From assembly GCA_046260155.1 (NCBI GenBank), contig JBJYXV010000042.1:62001-126000 (forward strand): a DNA stretch of 64,000 nt, written 5' to 3'. Positions 35,777-43,773 of the stretch are shown one piece after another. The position numbers and the translations under genes are program-made. A model generated the notes under the pieces. That model was given only the letters and a program-made list of their open reading frames with translations, was not told the origin of the DNA and ran no database searches. Positions within the stretch are counted from its first letter, which is position 1; each line of letters opens with the position of its first letter. This stretch comes from PFL25 sp046260155. Its GTDB lineage: Bacteria > Chloroflexota > Anaerolineae > Anaerolineales > UBA4823.

Positions 35777-36419
35777 TCTTCGCCTCCCACTGCAGCTGCT
35801 CTTCATCCAGCAGCGGGTTTTCCTTGATGAAGGTGATCAGCTTATAGATGCCGACCAGGAAAATTACCACGGTCAAGATACCAAAGACGACCGGATATCC
35901 GTGGTGGGCAAAGCCGTAATTCTGGTAAAGCCATTCACCCAGGAAGAATCCTCCCGCAAACAGCAGGCCATAGACGAAAAAGCGAGGCACATCCAGGAAA
36001 TACCCGGCCAGGCTGGAAGCGATTAAGACCATGACTGCCAGCGGCAACATTCTTGTCCAGGGGGAAACAACCGGGTTGAAGAAGGCCAGCATACCCAGCA
36101 CCAGGAAAAGCACATTGAGGATCAACATGATCCAAGTGAAAGCAGTTAATTTTTTCTTGCGAGCAACCCCAAACTTGACCACACCTGCCCTGGGTCTGAT
36201 CCAATACTTGCGGACCAGGGCGACTGCAATAAAGACCAGTCCCCAGATTGGTAGAAATATAGCCGAACTCCAAAAATCACCAAGGGACTCGCTTAGCCAG
36301 GGCGCGACAGCCCACATCAACACGAAAGAAGAAAGTAAGATATCCACCAGTCCATCATCAAATGCCGATCGGAAAATTTCCCGGTCAGCTCTATAAATCG
36401 AAATCTTTTCTTCACTCAT
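35769..36419 (-). CDS. Membrane protein paired with HTH_27 regulator (copy 2)
   Basis: 216 residues, about six membrane segments. It shares the opening MS.EKIS...ADREIFRS.F.DGLVDI and the ending of the neighbouring copy at 36504-37154 and is clearly a tandem paralogue. The central basic part RPRAGVVKFGVARKKKL, between membrane segments, is conserved. The start ATG overlaps the TGA of a 31-residue regulator remnant (ATGA). Function unknown; such pairs probably form a membrane sensor or anti-regulator with the HTH protein. Confidence 0.8.
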   Translation of the reverse strand: MSEEKISIYRADREIFRSAFDDGLVDILLSSFVLMWAVAPWLSESLGDFWSSAIFLPIWGLVFIAVALVRKYWIRPRAGVVKFGVARKKKLTAFTWIMLILNVLFLVLGMLAFFNPVVSPWTRMLPLAVMVLIASSLAGYFLDVPRFFVYGLLFAGGFFLGEWLYQNYGFAHHGYPVVFGILTVVIFLVGIYKLITFIKENPLLDEEQLQWEAKNG

Positions 36420-36511
36420 GGCAAACTCCTTTCTAATCGATCAACATGGATCAGGTTATCAACTTCCGGCAGCTGGCCAATATCCGGGGATTTCTCTGGG
36501 CTCTCAGCCAT
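36416..36511 (-). pseudogene. Remnant of a duplicated HTH_27 regulator
   Basis: A 31-codon frame reading MAESPEKSPDIGQLPEVDNL and then IHVDRLERSLP aligns with the N-terminus of the intact regulator at 35776 (MADSSEESIEIGHLPEVDPL then IHAPSRLKV). It overlaps the upstream membrane gene by 8 bases, exactly as the intact regulator overlaps its own partner. It stops where the DNA-binding domain should begin, at the next gene's ATG. Confidence 0.85.
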
Positions 36512-37154
36512 TATTGGCCTCCCACTCCACCTGCTCCTCGCTGGGGAGTGGGTTGTGCTGAATGAAGGTGACCAGTTTGTAAACTCCAGTGAGAAAAATC
36601 ACCCCGGCTGAAAATCCAAACACGACCGGGTAGCCATGGTGGGAAAAACCAAAATTCTGGTATAGCAATTCCCCAATGAATAAACCGCTGGCCATCATCA
36701 GGCCATAGACATAAAAGCGGGTTACCTCCAGGAAATATCCTGCCAGGCTGGAGAAGACTAGCAGCATCAGGGCGAAGGAGATTGCGGGAATCCAGCCTGA
36801 AGCACCCAGGTTGAGGAAAGCGAATATGCTTAACAACAAGAACAGCACATTCAGGCTCAGCATAATCCAGGTGAATGCGGATAGCTTCTTTCTGCGCACA
36901 ACGCCATACTTTACCAGACCTGCCCGAGGTCTGATCAGGTTCTTCCTGATCCAGAACAGAACCATGACAACAATCGCCCAAAAGGGCAAAAAAATGGCGG
37001 AACTCCAGAAATCGCCCAGGTACACACTCAGATATGGTCCCACGACAAACATCAGGACCCAACTGGAAATGAAGATATCCACCAAGCCATCTTTAAATGT
37101 CGATCGAAATACCTCCCGGTCAGCCTGTTCAAGCGAAATCTTTTCATTACTCAT
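36504..37154 (-). CDS. Membrane protein paired with HTH_27 regulator (copy 1)
   Basis: 216 residues, same length and topology as the paralogue at 35769-36419, with the same N-terminus (MSNEKISLEQADREVFRSTF), basic loop (RPRAGLVKYGVVRRKKL) and FAFTW-like helix start. It is the first gene of the unit; a promoter with an inverted repeat lies just upstream at 37175-37210. Function unknown. Confidence 0.8.
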   Translation of the reverse strand: MSNEKISLEQADREVFRSTFKDGLVDIFISSWVLMFVVGPYLSVYLGDFWSSAIFLPFWAIVVMVLFWIRKNLIRPRAGLVKYGVVRRKKLSAFTWIMLSLNVLFLLLSIFAFLNLGASGWIPAISFALMLLVFSSLAGYFLEVTRFYVYGLMMASGLFIGELLYQNFGFSHHGYPVVFGFSAGVIFLTGVYKLVTFIQHNPLPSEEQVEWEANNG

Positions 37155-37174
37155 GGAAATCTCCTTCAGATTAT

Positions 37175-37210
37175 CTAAAGAAAAGTTCTTTGTTTTTCAA
37201 AGTACTTTAG
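37175..37210 (-). promoter_or_regulatory. Inverted repeat over the promoter of the duplicated membrane/regulator unit
   Basis: CTAAAG (37175) and CTTTAG (37205) bracket AAAG/CTTT repeats. On the minus strand TTGAAA, 17 bases, TAGATA falls inside the dyad, so a bound regulator would block RNA polymerase. The best candidate binder is the HTH_27 protein encoded at the end of the operon. Confidence 0.6.
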
Positions 37211-37566
37211 AGAAGATAGCATATTTTCCGATCTTTGTCAAGCTCCAATCTTAGTATGTCGTCATCTCCATTGACTATCTCGACCAAATTGGATCTGCGA
37301 TCCCCCATCACCCTGCCCACTTTTCCCCAGTTAGACTTTTTCAAGCCTTGGTAAAAACCTGCTGTTGTGCAACTACCTCAGTTTGGCATGAAAGGAGTTT
37401 TATGTTGGCGTTCCAAGCATCTTTCCTGCGTCCAATATTTAATCCTTTGAATGTGCAGAAATCGAGGGATATCGGAATGCTTGCTAGAAGTACTCAACTT
37501 ACCAAAATTGAAAAGTTATTTTCATCCTAATCCCCAATGATCAGAATATTCGCCCCCATCAGTTTC
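37211..37566. other. Gene-free stretch
   Basis: AT-rich intergenic DNA. A 60-codon TTG-start frame at 37348-37530 has no ribosome binding site and no recognisable features. Nothing else seen. Confidence 0.4.
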
Positions 37567-37983
37567 TTAATTATAAAGATCGTAATCTTCGGGTTCAGAT
37601 TCTGCAGGATTAACAGCTTCATGACCATTCATCCGCTCAAATACCTGGTGTCCATCTGGGGTGAATACGCCGTGCTCCGCAGCATCTAACACGATCATTG
37701 CTTCCAGATAATCCAGATCTTCTGGTGTATTTCCCCTTGCCTTCTTTATCCCCGCAGTCTTTCGATCCCGCTCATTGGTCAATCTGAGAATTTCAGCATC
37801 ATTCCCATTTCTGTATGCCTCCCTGATTTGCTGCTGAAATCGGTTTGCTTTGTTCTTTTCAATCAGCTGGCTTATACCTAGGACCGCGATTATGCCCAAA
37901 AATAGGAACAAAAAAGCAATCCATGCAGTTACCCCTCCTGTTCTAGAACCCTGATTAGGTGATGATTTAACACTTGCTACCAT
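37567..37983 (-). CDS. Single-pass membrane protein, unknown function
   Basis: 138 residues: a short N-terminal tail, one membrane segment (residues ~17-40, VTAWIAFLFLFLGIIAVLGISQL), then a charged helical cytoplasmic or extracytoplasmic part with NRFQQQIREAYRNGNDAEILRLTNERDRK and an acidic end (ESEPEDYDLYN). No known family recognised. Stands between the duplicated unit and the DMT transporter, all on the minus strand. Confidence 0.6.
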   Translation of the reverse strand: MVASVKSSPNQGSRTGGVTAWIAFLFLFLGIIAVLGISQLIEKNKANRFQQQIREAYRNGNDAEILRLTNERDRKTAGIKKARGNTPEDLDYLEAMIVLDAAEHGVFTPDGHQVFERMNGHEAVNPAESEPEDYDLYN

Positions 37984-38082
37984 TTTACCAGTTCCAGCAG
38001 ATCATCCTCCCCCAGGGCGTTCATTACGGGTTCCGCTTTGCATATGGTAAGCCATCCACGATCGCCTCCCCTGGGCGAGGTG

Positions 38083-38952
38083 CTAAAAGACGGTTAAAAT
38101 GATCCCCATGATGGCGACTGCGATACCCAGACCCTGAACCCTGGTAATCTTCTCTTTCAAAAAGATTACTGCCAGAGATATGGTGACAATCGTCAGGGCT
38201 GAAGCGATCGGCGTGACAAGAATCACATCCCCGATCGTCAGACCCCAATTAAAACAGGCAACTGCTGCAGCTTCTAAAACACCGATCAACACGATCGTCA
38301 ACCTCGTTTGTGATGTGGTTTTGGCAATGGAAAATCCCCGCTTGAAAAATAGAGAAAACAGGAGCAAGAATAGAATGATGCCAATCTTTACAAAAATTGT
38401 GGTCTGCAGCCAGCCGATTTCGCCTGTGATAAGATCGCTGAGATTCCAAAAAACTCCAAAAAGCACTGCTGCAGCTACGGTTTCTTTTACTCCTTTCAAG
38501 AGATGGGAATCATTCTTTTGAATATCGCTCCATTTAAAAGACACCAGGGTCACACCGGCGATAATCATGACTACACCCAGGAGCTGAAATCCGGAGAGCC
38601 GCTGTCCCAGGAAGATGAAAGCAAACAGCATCGTGAACACTGCCCACAAATTGATGGTTGCTGAAACGACTGAGATATTCCCAATCTCAAAACCTCTGTA
38701 GAATAATAAATAGGCAGCGGTATAAAAAATGACAGCAACTGGCAGCAGAATAGCTGTTTGGGTTGGGATATTGAATCTGAAAACAAAAAACAATGACAGC
38801 AGCACGGCAAACACTAACCCTGCCAGCTGCGACCAGAAGAAAGTTTTCGTATTCCCAATCCTTTTAGAAAAAAGCCCTGCTAAAAAATCGGATATCCCCC
38901 ACCCGAACATACTGCCAAGTCCAGCTAGGATGCTAAAGAAAACCGGGTCCAT
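38083..38952 (-). CDS. EamA/DMT-family transporter
   Basis: 289 residues with ten membrane segments in two repeated halves of five, the EamA layout. The first half has FYTAAYLLFYRGFEIGNISVVSATINLWAVFTMLF and FLGQRLSGFQLLGVVMIIAGV. The second has AAAVACFNWGLTIGDVILVTPIASALTIVTISLAVIFLKEKITRVQGLGIAVAIMGI. Such proteins export or import small metabolites; substrate not predictable. Confidence 0.9.
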   Translation of the reverse strand: MDPVFFSILAGLGSMFGWGISDFLAGLFSKRIGNTKTFFWSQLAGLVFAVLLSLFFVFRFNIPTQTAILLPVAVIFYTAAYLLFYRGFEIGNISVVSATINLWAVFTMLFAFIFLGQRLSGFQLLGVVMIIAGVTLVSFKWSDIQKNDSHLLKGVKETVAAAVLFGVFWNLSDLITGEIGWLQTTIFVKIGIILFLLLFSLFFKRGFSIAKTTSQTRLTIVLIGVLEAAAVACFNWGLTIGDVILVTPIASALTIVTISLAVIFLKEKITRVQGLGIAVAIMGIILTVF

Positions 38953-39135
38953 GCCCCAATTATACGGTACAATCTTCGATAATCTTCTATTTCTTTATCA
39001 TCTGGAATGGGCGGGAATAAAAACCTTCATCCGTTTTCCGTGCATACCTTCTCCAGAAAAAAGGACGCAGTACCAACTACCCGCGTCCCATCATCCAACA
39101 TCCTGCTGAGGTCAACAGGTTTCTTGAAGCATGCT

Positions 39136-39561
39136 TCACGCTTCCATTCTGGCTTTCAGGTTTTCTAGAATCACATCACTCTCGTTCTCATTCATTTTGA
39201 CAATAAATTTCTCTGCTACTTTTCCCAGCAGCGGCACTGGTATCTTGTACTCGGTCAGCGAGGTCAACTTGGTGCTGCTGCCAACAGGTTCATAGGTCCA
39301 GGTGATCGTGCTTTCAATGCCGGTTGATTTTGAGACTGTATGTTCATTTTCCACAAATTCAACATGCTCGCTCGAGCCGTTAAAGCTCATCCCTGCCATT
39401 TTGTATTTCCAATCCCAGCTGTAGCCACCATTGGGTAATTGCTTGACGTTCTTGACCTCGACCAGGCTGGGCCAGATCTGGGGCAGGTTTTCCGGTTTCG
39501 TAAATTCAAATACCTTTTCCACAGGTGCATTGATCGTGATTGATGATTTGATGCTTGCCAT
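39136..39561 (-). CDS. SRPBCC (START/polyketide-cyclase-like) protein
   Basis: 141 residues from the ATG at 39561, preceded by AAAGGAG. Begins ASIKSSITINAPVEKVFEFTKPENLPQIWPSLVEVKNV, the standard SRPBCC opening (strand, then V..V....P.N...W). It continues with GYSWDWKYKMAGMSFNGSSEHVE and a final helix PLLGKVAEKFIVKMNENESDVILENLKARM. These small hydrophobic-pocket proteins bind lipids or other ligands; no enzyme residues stand out. Confidence 0.88.
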   Translation of the reverse strand: MASIKSSITINAPVEKVFEFTKPENLPQIWPSLVEVKNVKQLPNGGYSWDWKYKMAGMSFNGSSEHVEFVENEHTVSKSTGIESTITWTYEPVGSSTKLTSLTEYKIPVPLLGKVAEKFIVKMNENESDVILENLKARMEA

Positions 39562-39931
39562 TCTCGGTACTCCTTTCGTTATTTCTCTTTCCGTCGACCT
39601 CACGGATGTGAATATCCTTAGTCAAAGATAGCCTGGTGAAAATAAAAAACCACCAGGAAATTTGGTGGCAAATTTGCAGGAAACGGTGTTATCCACCCTG
39701 TGCAATTTGATTATATTGGAATTACATATGATATTCAAGTTAATGAGATCGATAAAAAGACCAAATTACTGTGCATGATCCCTGGCTTCAGCAGTTTTTA
39801 TTCGACAATAGTTGATCAAGCATGCAGTTGCACTCCGCTACGCGCAAGGAGCGATGGTTAACCGGTAAAAATCATTAAAAAATTCAATAAGTGTGCGATA
39901 AAATATCTTTATTATCCACTTTAGAGACACA
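39562..39931. other. Gene-free stretch
   Basis: AT-rich. It holds a small hairpin CCACC...GGTGG near 39650 downstream of nothing on this strand. No gene or clear promoter recognised. Confidence 0.4.
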
Positions 39932-40024
39932 AATGAAAAAATTCTCCTAACAATGATCATCATTTTATTAACCGCAGGTTGTGGGGCATCCGGTCAGGAT
40001 TTCATCGAAACGCTGAGCCAATAA
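39932..40024 (+). pseudogene. Remnant of a lipoprotein gene start
   Basis: ATGAAAAAATTCTCC then TAA, and a shifted frame from 39953 reading MIIILLTAGCGASGQDFIET then LSQ and a stop. Together these look like the signal peptide and lipobox (LTAGC) of a lost lipoprotein with a small frameshift. Only about 30 codons remain. Confidence 0.4.
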
Positions 40025-40141
40025 TGTCACCGCTTATAGCCTACTTATTACGGTGAGAGTCCCAGGAAAAATCTGTCCCCGACCCCCAGTAAATAACATG
40101 CCGTTATCCGCCTTGAATTTGATACAGAATAAATACAGCCT

Positions 40142-40525
40142 TCAAATTGTAGGCTGCCATATACCTTCGACATAAGTAGCCTCCGAGTCGCCTGGCCAGG
40201 GTGGCATGGAGATGCAAATGAACTTCAAGGCTAGCTCAGACACGTTTCGGTACTGAAACGCCGTGCCCACCGGTATGTCAATTGAGGTACCGGGCAGGAG
40301 AGTCGTAACGCCGCTTTCCAAGCCATCGTCTCTCCAGATCTCACCATGTCCCTCCAACACATACCAGAATTCGCTGACGGTTGCGTGAACCGTCGCTTTA
40401 TTTATTTGATGTGGTGGAACCGTACTGTGGATCATATTACCCGTCTTACCATCCATAATGTAACGAATTTCCGCACCTGCTGGCGATCTCGCATCGGGAA
40501 ATTCTGGAAGCGTAGTTGCCTTCAT
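40142..40525 (-). CDS. Cupin-domain protein
   Basis: 127 residues from the ATG at 40525, with AGGAGG five bases upstream. A single cupin barrel: STVPPHQINKATVHATVSEFWYVLEGHGEIW covers motif 1 (the usual G-x5-HxH pattern is degenerate, with H, H and E visible), then GTSIDIPVGTAFQYRNVSE covers motif 2. Probably binds a small ligand or metal; reaction unknown. It is divergent from the MerB-like gene but 550 bases away. Confidence 0.85.
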   Translation of the reverse strand: MKATTLPEFPDARSPAGAEIRYIMDGKTGNMIHSTVPPHQINKATVHATVSEFWYVLEGHGEIWRDDGLESGVTTLLPGTSIDIPVGTAFQYRNVSELALKFICISMPPWPGDSEATYVEGIWQPTI

Positions 40526-41079
40526 CAAATCCTCCTGGAATATTCCATGGCTAAAACATCACGTATTTTAGGAAATCTTAACATTTAACAGGTGATTCAA
40601 CAGTTGATTTCGAGTGTATGCTACCAATGTGATTGTTGAAACAGAAATAGGTACCACACCAGTGAAACATGAAATTATCGTTGCGCATCACCTGCGACCT
40701 ATAATCCCATTATATAGAAAAATATTCCAAATGAACAATTTTGCCTTGGGGAGAATAATCCTTTCGGATTTCAACGCACATCTCCAACTTTGGGAAAGGC
40801 GATGTTCTCTTGGTTAAATATTACATCCAGCCAATTCTCGCCGAATCATAATACAACCACTAACCGTAGAAATGGAACGATGAGCAGTGCTAGATCCCCT
40901 TGAAAATCATCTAATACCCCTACATAAAAATATTTTCAGCGTGAAACGTCCTGGACATAAATTTGTCGAATCTAGAATAAAATAAGAATAGGGTCTACAC
41001 AGAAATCTAGTTCAAATTTGAGGTAGATTAACCACCTGGGCATTGGATGAACTACCTAACCAAAAGGAGTGGCAAATAG
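40526..41079. other. Gene-free stretch upstream of the MerB-like gene
   Basis: About 550 bases, AT-rich. It must carry the promoter of the selenoprotein candidate, but no clean -35/-10 pair is visible. A 67-codon ATG frame at 40614-40817 has no ribosome binding site. The AAAGGAG for the MerB-like gene is at 41063-41069. Confidence 0.45.
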
Positions 41080-41826
41080 ATGGAAAAAAATATCCTTCTC
41101 GGACGAGGTCGAGAGATGCTCGAAATCCCGCAGGCAACCTGGAAAAAGGACTTGGCGCAGGCTTTGCAGCACAGCCGATCCAGATTAAATTTCATGACTG
41201 ATGCTCACCACCAAATCCGCTATTTCGTCGTAAAAGAGATGGTGGTCAGGCAAAAACCCATTGAACCTGAATTCATATCCGAGAAATTGAATATCCCCCT
41301 TGAACGGGTGAATACCCTCCTGGAAGACTTGGAGAGAAAACTCTTCTTCCTGGTTCGAAATGAACAGGGTGCAGTCGTTTGGGCTTATCCAGTAACCGTA
41401 GAGAACACGCCACATAAACTGAGTTTCTCCAGTGGAGAACGCCTTTATGGTGCCTGAGCAGAGGATGTCATTGCAACGCCCTTCGTGCAAGGGCGGTTAA
41501 GAGATGAAATTGTTTCAATTGAAGTGGAAACATTATGTAAACACTGCGAGCGGGAACTGCATCTGACCATCGATAGCAGAATGCAATTCTCCGTCCATGA
41601 ACCAGGCGCGAGTCCTTTAGTTTTTATGCCGGAGATCGATTGGGCAAATTTCGCTGAGCGAACCATCATTGATGCGTATTGAAGAAATTCATATTTCTTC
41701 TGGTCAGAAGAACACGCAAGGGAATATCGGACAAACACATATCAAATTGATGGTGAGTACCTCACTTTGGAACAATGTGCATATATGATTCCAATTACTC
41801 AGGGTGCTCTGTTCGCATTTAGATAG
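41080..41826 (+). CDS. MerB-like organomercurial lyase with two in-frame TGA (predicted Sec126 and Sec201)
   Basis: ATG with AAAGGAG 10 bases upstream; one frame of 248 codons ends at TAG 41824, interrupted only by TGA at 41455-41457 and 41680-41682. Residues ~55-120 match the MerB winged-helix part (ISEKLNIPLERVNTLLEDLE) and the strand pair before the active site. Compared with E. coli MerB from memory, RRLYAWCALD aligns with ERLYGA-TGA-AED: the first TGA is at catalytic Cys96 and the Asp99 equivalent is kept. SFCCHVHFFAS aligns with DAY-TGA-RNSYFFWSEEHA: the second TGA is at catalytic Cys159. Each TGA has a SECIS-like hairpin downstream. MerB cleaves the carbon-mercury bond of organomercurials. 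No mer operon or Sec machinery is nearby. A pseudogene is the alternative, but two same-type stops at precisely the two catalytic residues argue against it. Confidence 0.85.
41455..41495 (+). promoter_or_regulatory. Candidate bacterial SECIS 1 (TGA plus hairpin)
   Basis: TGA at 41455. A perfect 7-bp stem CGCCCTT (41477-41483) / AAGGGCG (41489-41495) holds loop CGTGC, with G second in the loop. There are 26 bases between TGA and loop, inside the 16-37 range known for bacterial SECIS elements. Confidence 0.75.
41680..41712 (+). promoter_or_regulatory. Candidate bacterial SECIS 2 (TGA plus hairpin)
   Basis: TGA at 41680. A perfect 7-bp stem TTCTTCT (41695-41701) / AGAAGAA (41706-41712) holds loop GGTC, similar to the GGUC loop start of E. 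coli fdhF. There are 19 bases between TGA and loop. A competing hairpin GAAGAAAT (41681) / ATTTCTTC (41693) could form instead. Confidence 0.7.
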
Positions 41827-41970
41827 ACCTTCGATAAAAAACTTACCAGTACAACAGACTCTGGTACCGACTTAATTTATTTGGTGCTTGCCCGATGGAA
41901 TACCCAAAATATAACAAAAAGCGGAGCAAGACACAATAATCAAATTGTCGATAAGATGGATCGCAGTTGT

Positions 41971-42180
41971 TTACTCTACCAAAGCGTGTGTTGCCCACCA
42001 GGCTTTGATTGATGGAATTGAATCGGGCACAATCTGAATCCTTTTATTTGCAACTTTTACCTCCATAAACTTGAGCTGCTGATCCCGGCAGCTTGTGCAT
42101 ACTCTTCTACATGGATCAATTCAATCTTGCCTGGCCCACGTAAATCACCGGTCAGGACTTGCAAGATCAGGTTTCCAGCG
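41971..42180 (-). pseudogene. Coding-like fragment, frameshifted
   Basis: On the minus strand one frame reads NLILQVLTGDLRGPGKIELI then HVEEYAQAAGIS. A neighbouring frame continues with QQLKFMEVKVANKRIQIVPD and SIPSIKAWWATHALVE before TAA at 41973-41971. Codon use looks genic but there is no start and a frame change is needed. I cannot name the family. It may be the eroded 3' end of a lost gene. Confidence 0.35.
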
Positions 42181-42186
42181 TATAAT
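42159..42186 (+). promoter_or_regulatory. Promoter of the lipase gene
   Basis: TTGCAA, 16 bases, TATAAT, about 48 bases upstream of the ATG at 42234. Transcription should begin near 42193, giving a short leader with GGAGGAGA. Confidence 0.7.
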
Positions 42187-42233
42187 TACGCTTTATGCAG
42201 GCAGGTAAATCAAGACTCGGAGGAGAGACCGGG

Positions 42234-43091
42234 ATGAAGAGCAGCGAGGGCACCTTTCAGGCCGGCAGCGGCCTGGAATTGTTTTACAAATCCTGGCATC
42301 CGCAGGGAAATTCCAAAGCGGTACTGGTTGTTGTTCATGGGGTTGCAGAACATTCCAACCGCTACATGAACCTGGTGGACAACCTGGTCCCCGCAAAGAT
42401 CACCATTTATACATATGACCAGCGCGGGCATGGTAATTCCCCTGGCCAGCGGGGTTATATCGACTCATGGGAGGATTACCGGGAGGATTTTAAGCGCTTC
42501 TTAGGGCTGGTCCAGCAGCAAGAACCTGATTTACCGCTTTATGCCTACGGACACAGCCAGGGAGCCCTGACGATCCTCGATTTCCTGATCCATGAAACCG
42601 ACCATCTTTCCGGTGCCATCGTCAGTGGTTCACCTTTAAATTCTGACCAGGCTGCCTCCCCCCTGCTTGTGCTCTCTGCAAAATTCCTTTCTCGGGTCTG
42701 GCCCACCTTCTCCCTGGCTTCACCGATCAAACCTGCGCAGCTCTCCTGTGACGCCCGGGTAGTGCAAAAATACCAGGAAGATCCAACCGTCTTTAAAATC
42801 CTGACCGCTCGCTGGGGAACGGAATACCTCAAGACCCAAAGTGAGGTCAGGAAGAACCTCGCTGCCATCAACCTGCCAATTCTGATATTACACGGAGGCG
42901 AAGATACGCTCTGCGACCCTGAAGGAAGCCAGTACATTTACGACCAGGTTTCATCGGTGGACAAAACGATCAAAATTTATCCCTCATATTTTCACGAGAT
43001 ACACAATGAACCCGGGCACATCACGGTAATGCAAGATATTGATGCCTGGATCACGAGGCAGCTTTCCAAGGATAGAAAAGCGAAGACTTGA
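42234..43091 (+). CDS. Monoacylglycerol-lipase-like alpha/beta hydrolase
   Basis: 285 residues from the ATG at 42234, preceded by GGAGGAGA; an upstream ATG at 42195 lacks a binding site. Classic serine hydrolase layout: VVVHGVAEHSNRY (oxyanion HG), YDQRGHGNSPGQRG, nucleophile elbow YGHSQGALTIL, LILHGGEDTLCDPEGS with the acid, and FHEIHNEPGH with the catalytic His. The HGxxEHSxRY and DQRGHGxSxGxRG signatures are those of monoglyceride lipases and lysophospholipases. It is cytoplasmic, with no signal peptide. Confidence 0.9.
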   Translation: MKSSEGTFQAGSGLELFYKSWHPQGNSKAVLVVVHGVAEHSNRYMNLVDNLVPAKITIYTYDQRGHGNSPGQRGYIDSWEDYREDFKRFLGLVQQQEPDLPLYAYGHSQGALTILDFLIHETDHLSGAIVSGSPLNSDQAASPLLVLSAKFLSRVWPTFSLASPIKPAQLSCDARVVQKYQEDPTVFKILTARWGTEYLKTQSEVRKNLAAINLPILILHGGEDTLCDPEGSQYIYDQVSSVDKTIKIYPSYFHEIHNEPGHITVMQDIDAWITRQLSKDRKAKT

Positions 43092-43275
43092 TCGTCGCTT
43101 CGAAACCAGATTCCAGATTCATGCTGAATTCCAAAAAGACCTAGCAGTGAATTCAAACAGAATGCAACTAAAATTGGAGGTGTCGTAGGACTAAAACCTC
43201 ATACCTGAGAGATGAAGTCGAACCAGACCATCCCGCTGATATTCTTCAAATGTTGAAGTTAACCAGGAGATCCAT

Positions 43276-43719
43276 ATGAACCATCAACAAATTAGCAGGT
43301 GTGGGGAATTGCTCTTACAGTATAAGCTCTTGCTCTTGGGGATCGAATCGTCCAGTATGAAGGCTGGGATCGATATCGACTTGGTGGCATACTCTTCACG
43401 CAACCGCAGGGCTTATACCATCCAGGTAAAAACAAACGAGAAACCAACGCCTAGTGGTGAGAATGGCCAGCTGACTCTAGGTTGGTGGGTACCGGATGAT
43501 TGCTCTGCTGATTTAGTTGCCTTCGTAAACCTCTCAACAAATTCTGTTTGGTTATTTTCAACCGGTGAAATTTCGAAATATGCTCAAAAACATTATCGCG
43601 GGCGGCAGAATTTCTCCTTCAATGTCAATCCTGCCTCTGATGCCAGGGATAACCAGAAGATCCAGCTTCTGCAATTTGAAGATTTCACCGTGGAAAAACG
43701 CGCTTCCGTTTTTTTCTAG
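43276..43719 (+). CDS. PD-(D/E)XK-like nuclease-fold protein
   Basis: 147 residues; AGGAG before ATG. The N-terminal helix ISRCGELLLQYKLLLLG is followed by AGIDIDLVAYSS, then a strand AYTIQVKTNEK. The pattern G-(I/V)-D-x-D-L followed by (E/Q)-V-K fits the PD-(D/E)XK fold with Gln replacing Glu. The WWVPDDCSADLVAFVNLSTNSVWLF segment is also typical of this superfamily. It stands alone, so restriction-modification is unlikely; activity unproven. Confidence 0.65.
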   Translation: MNHQQISRCGELLLQYKLLLLGIESSSMKAGIDIDLVAYSSRNRRAYTIQVKTNEKPTPSGENGQLTLGWWVPDDCSADLVAFVNLSTNSVWLFSTGEISKYAQKHYRGRQNFSFNVNPASDARDNQKIQLLQFEDFTVEKRASVFF

Positions 43720-43773
43720 TGCCCATATCGAGACCGGAACTCCAAATCTCGGCCCCTTGTTGGTGAGAAATGA

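Noticed and set aside
40614..40817. A 67-codon ATG frame upstream of the MerB-like gene.
   Set aside because: No ribosome binding site, no recognisable features, and AT-rich intergenic composition.
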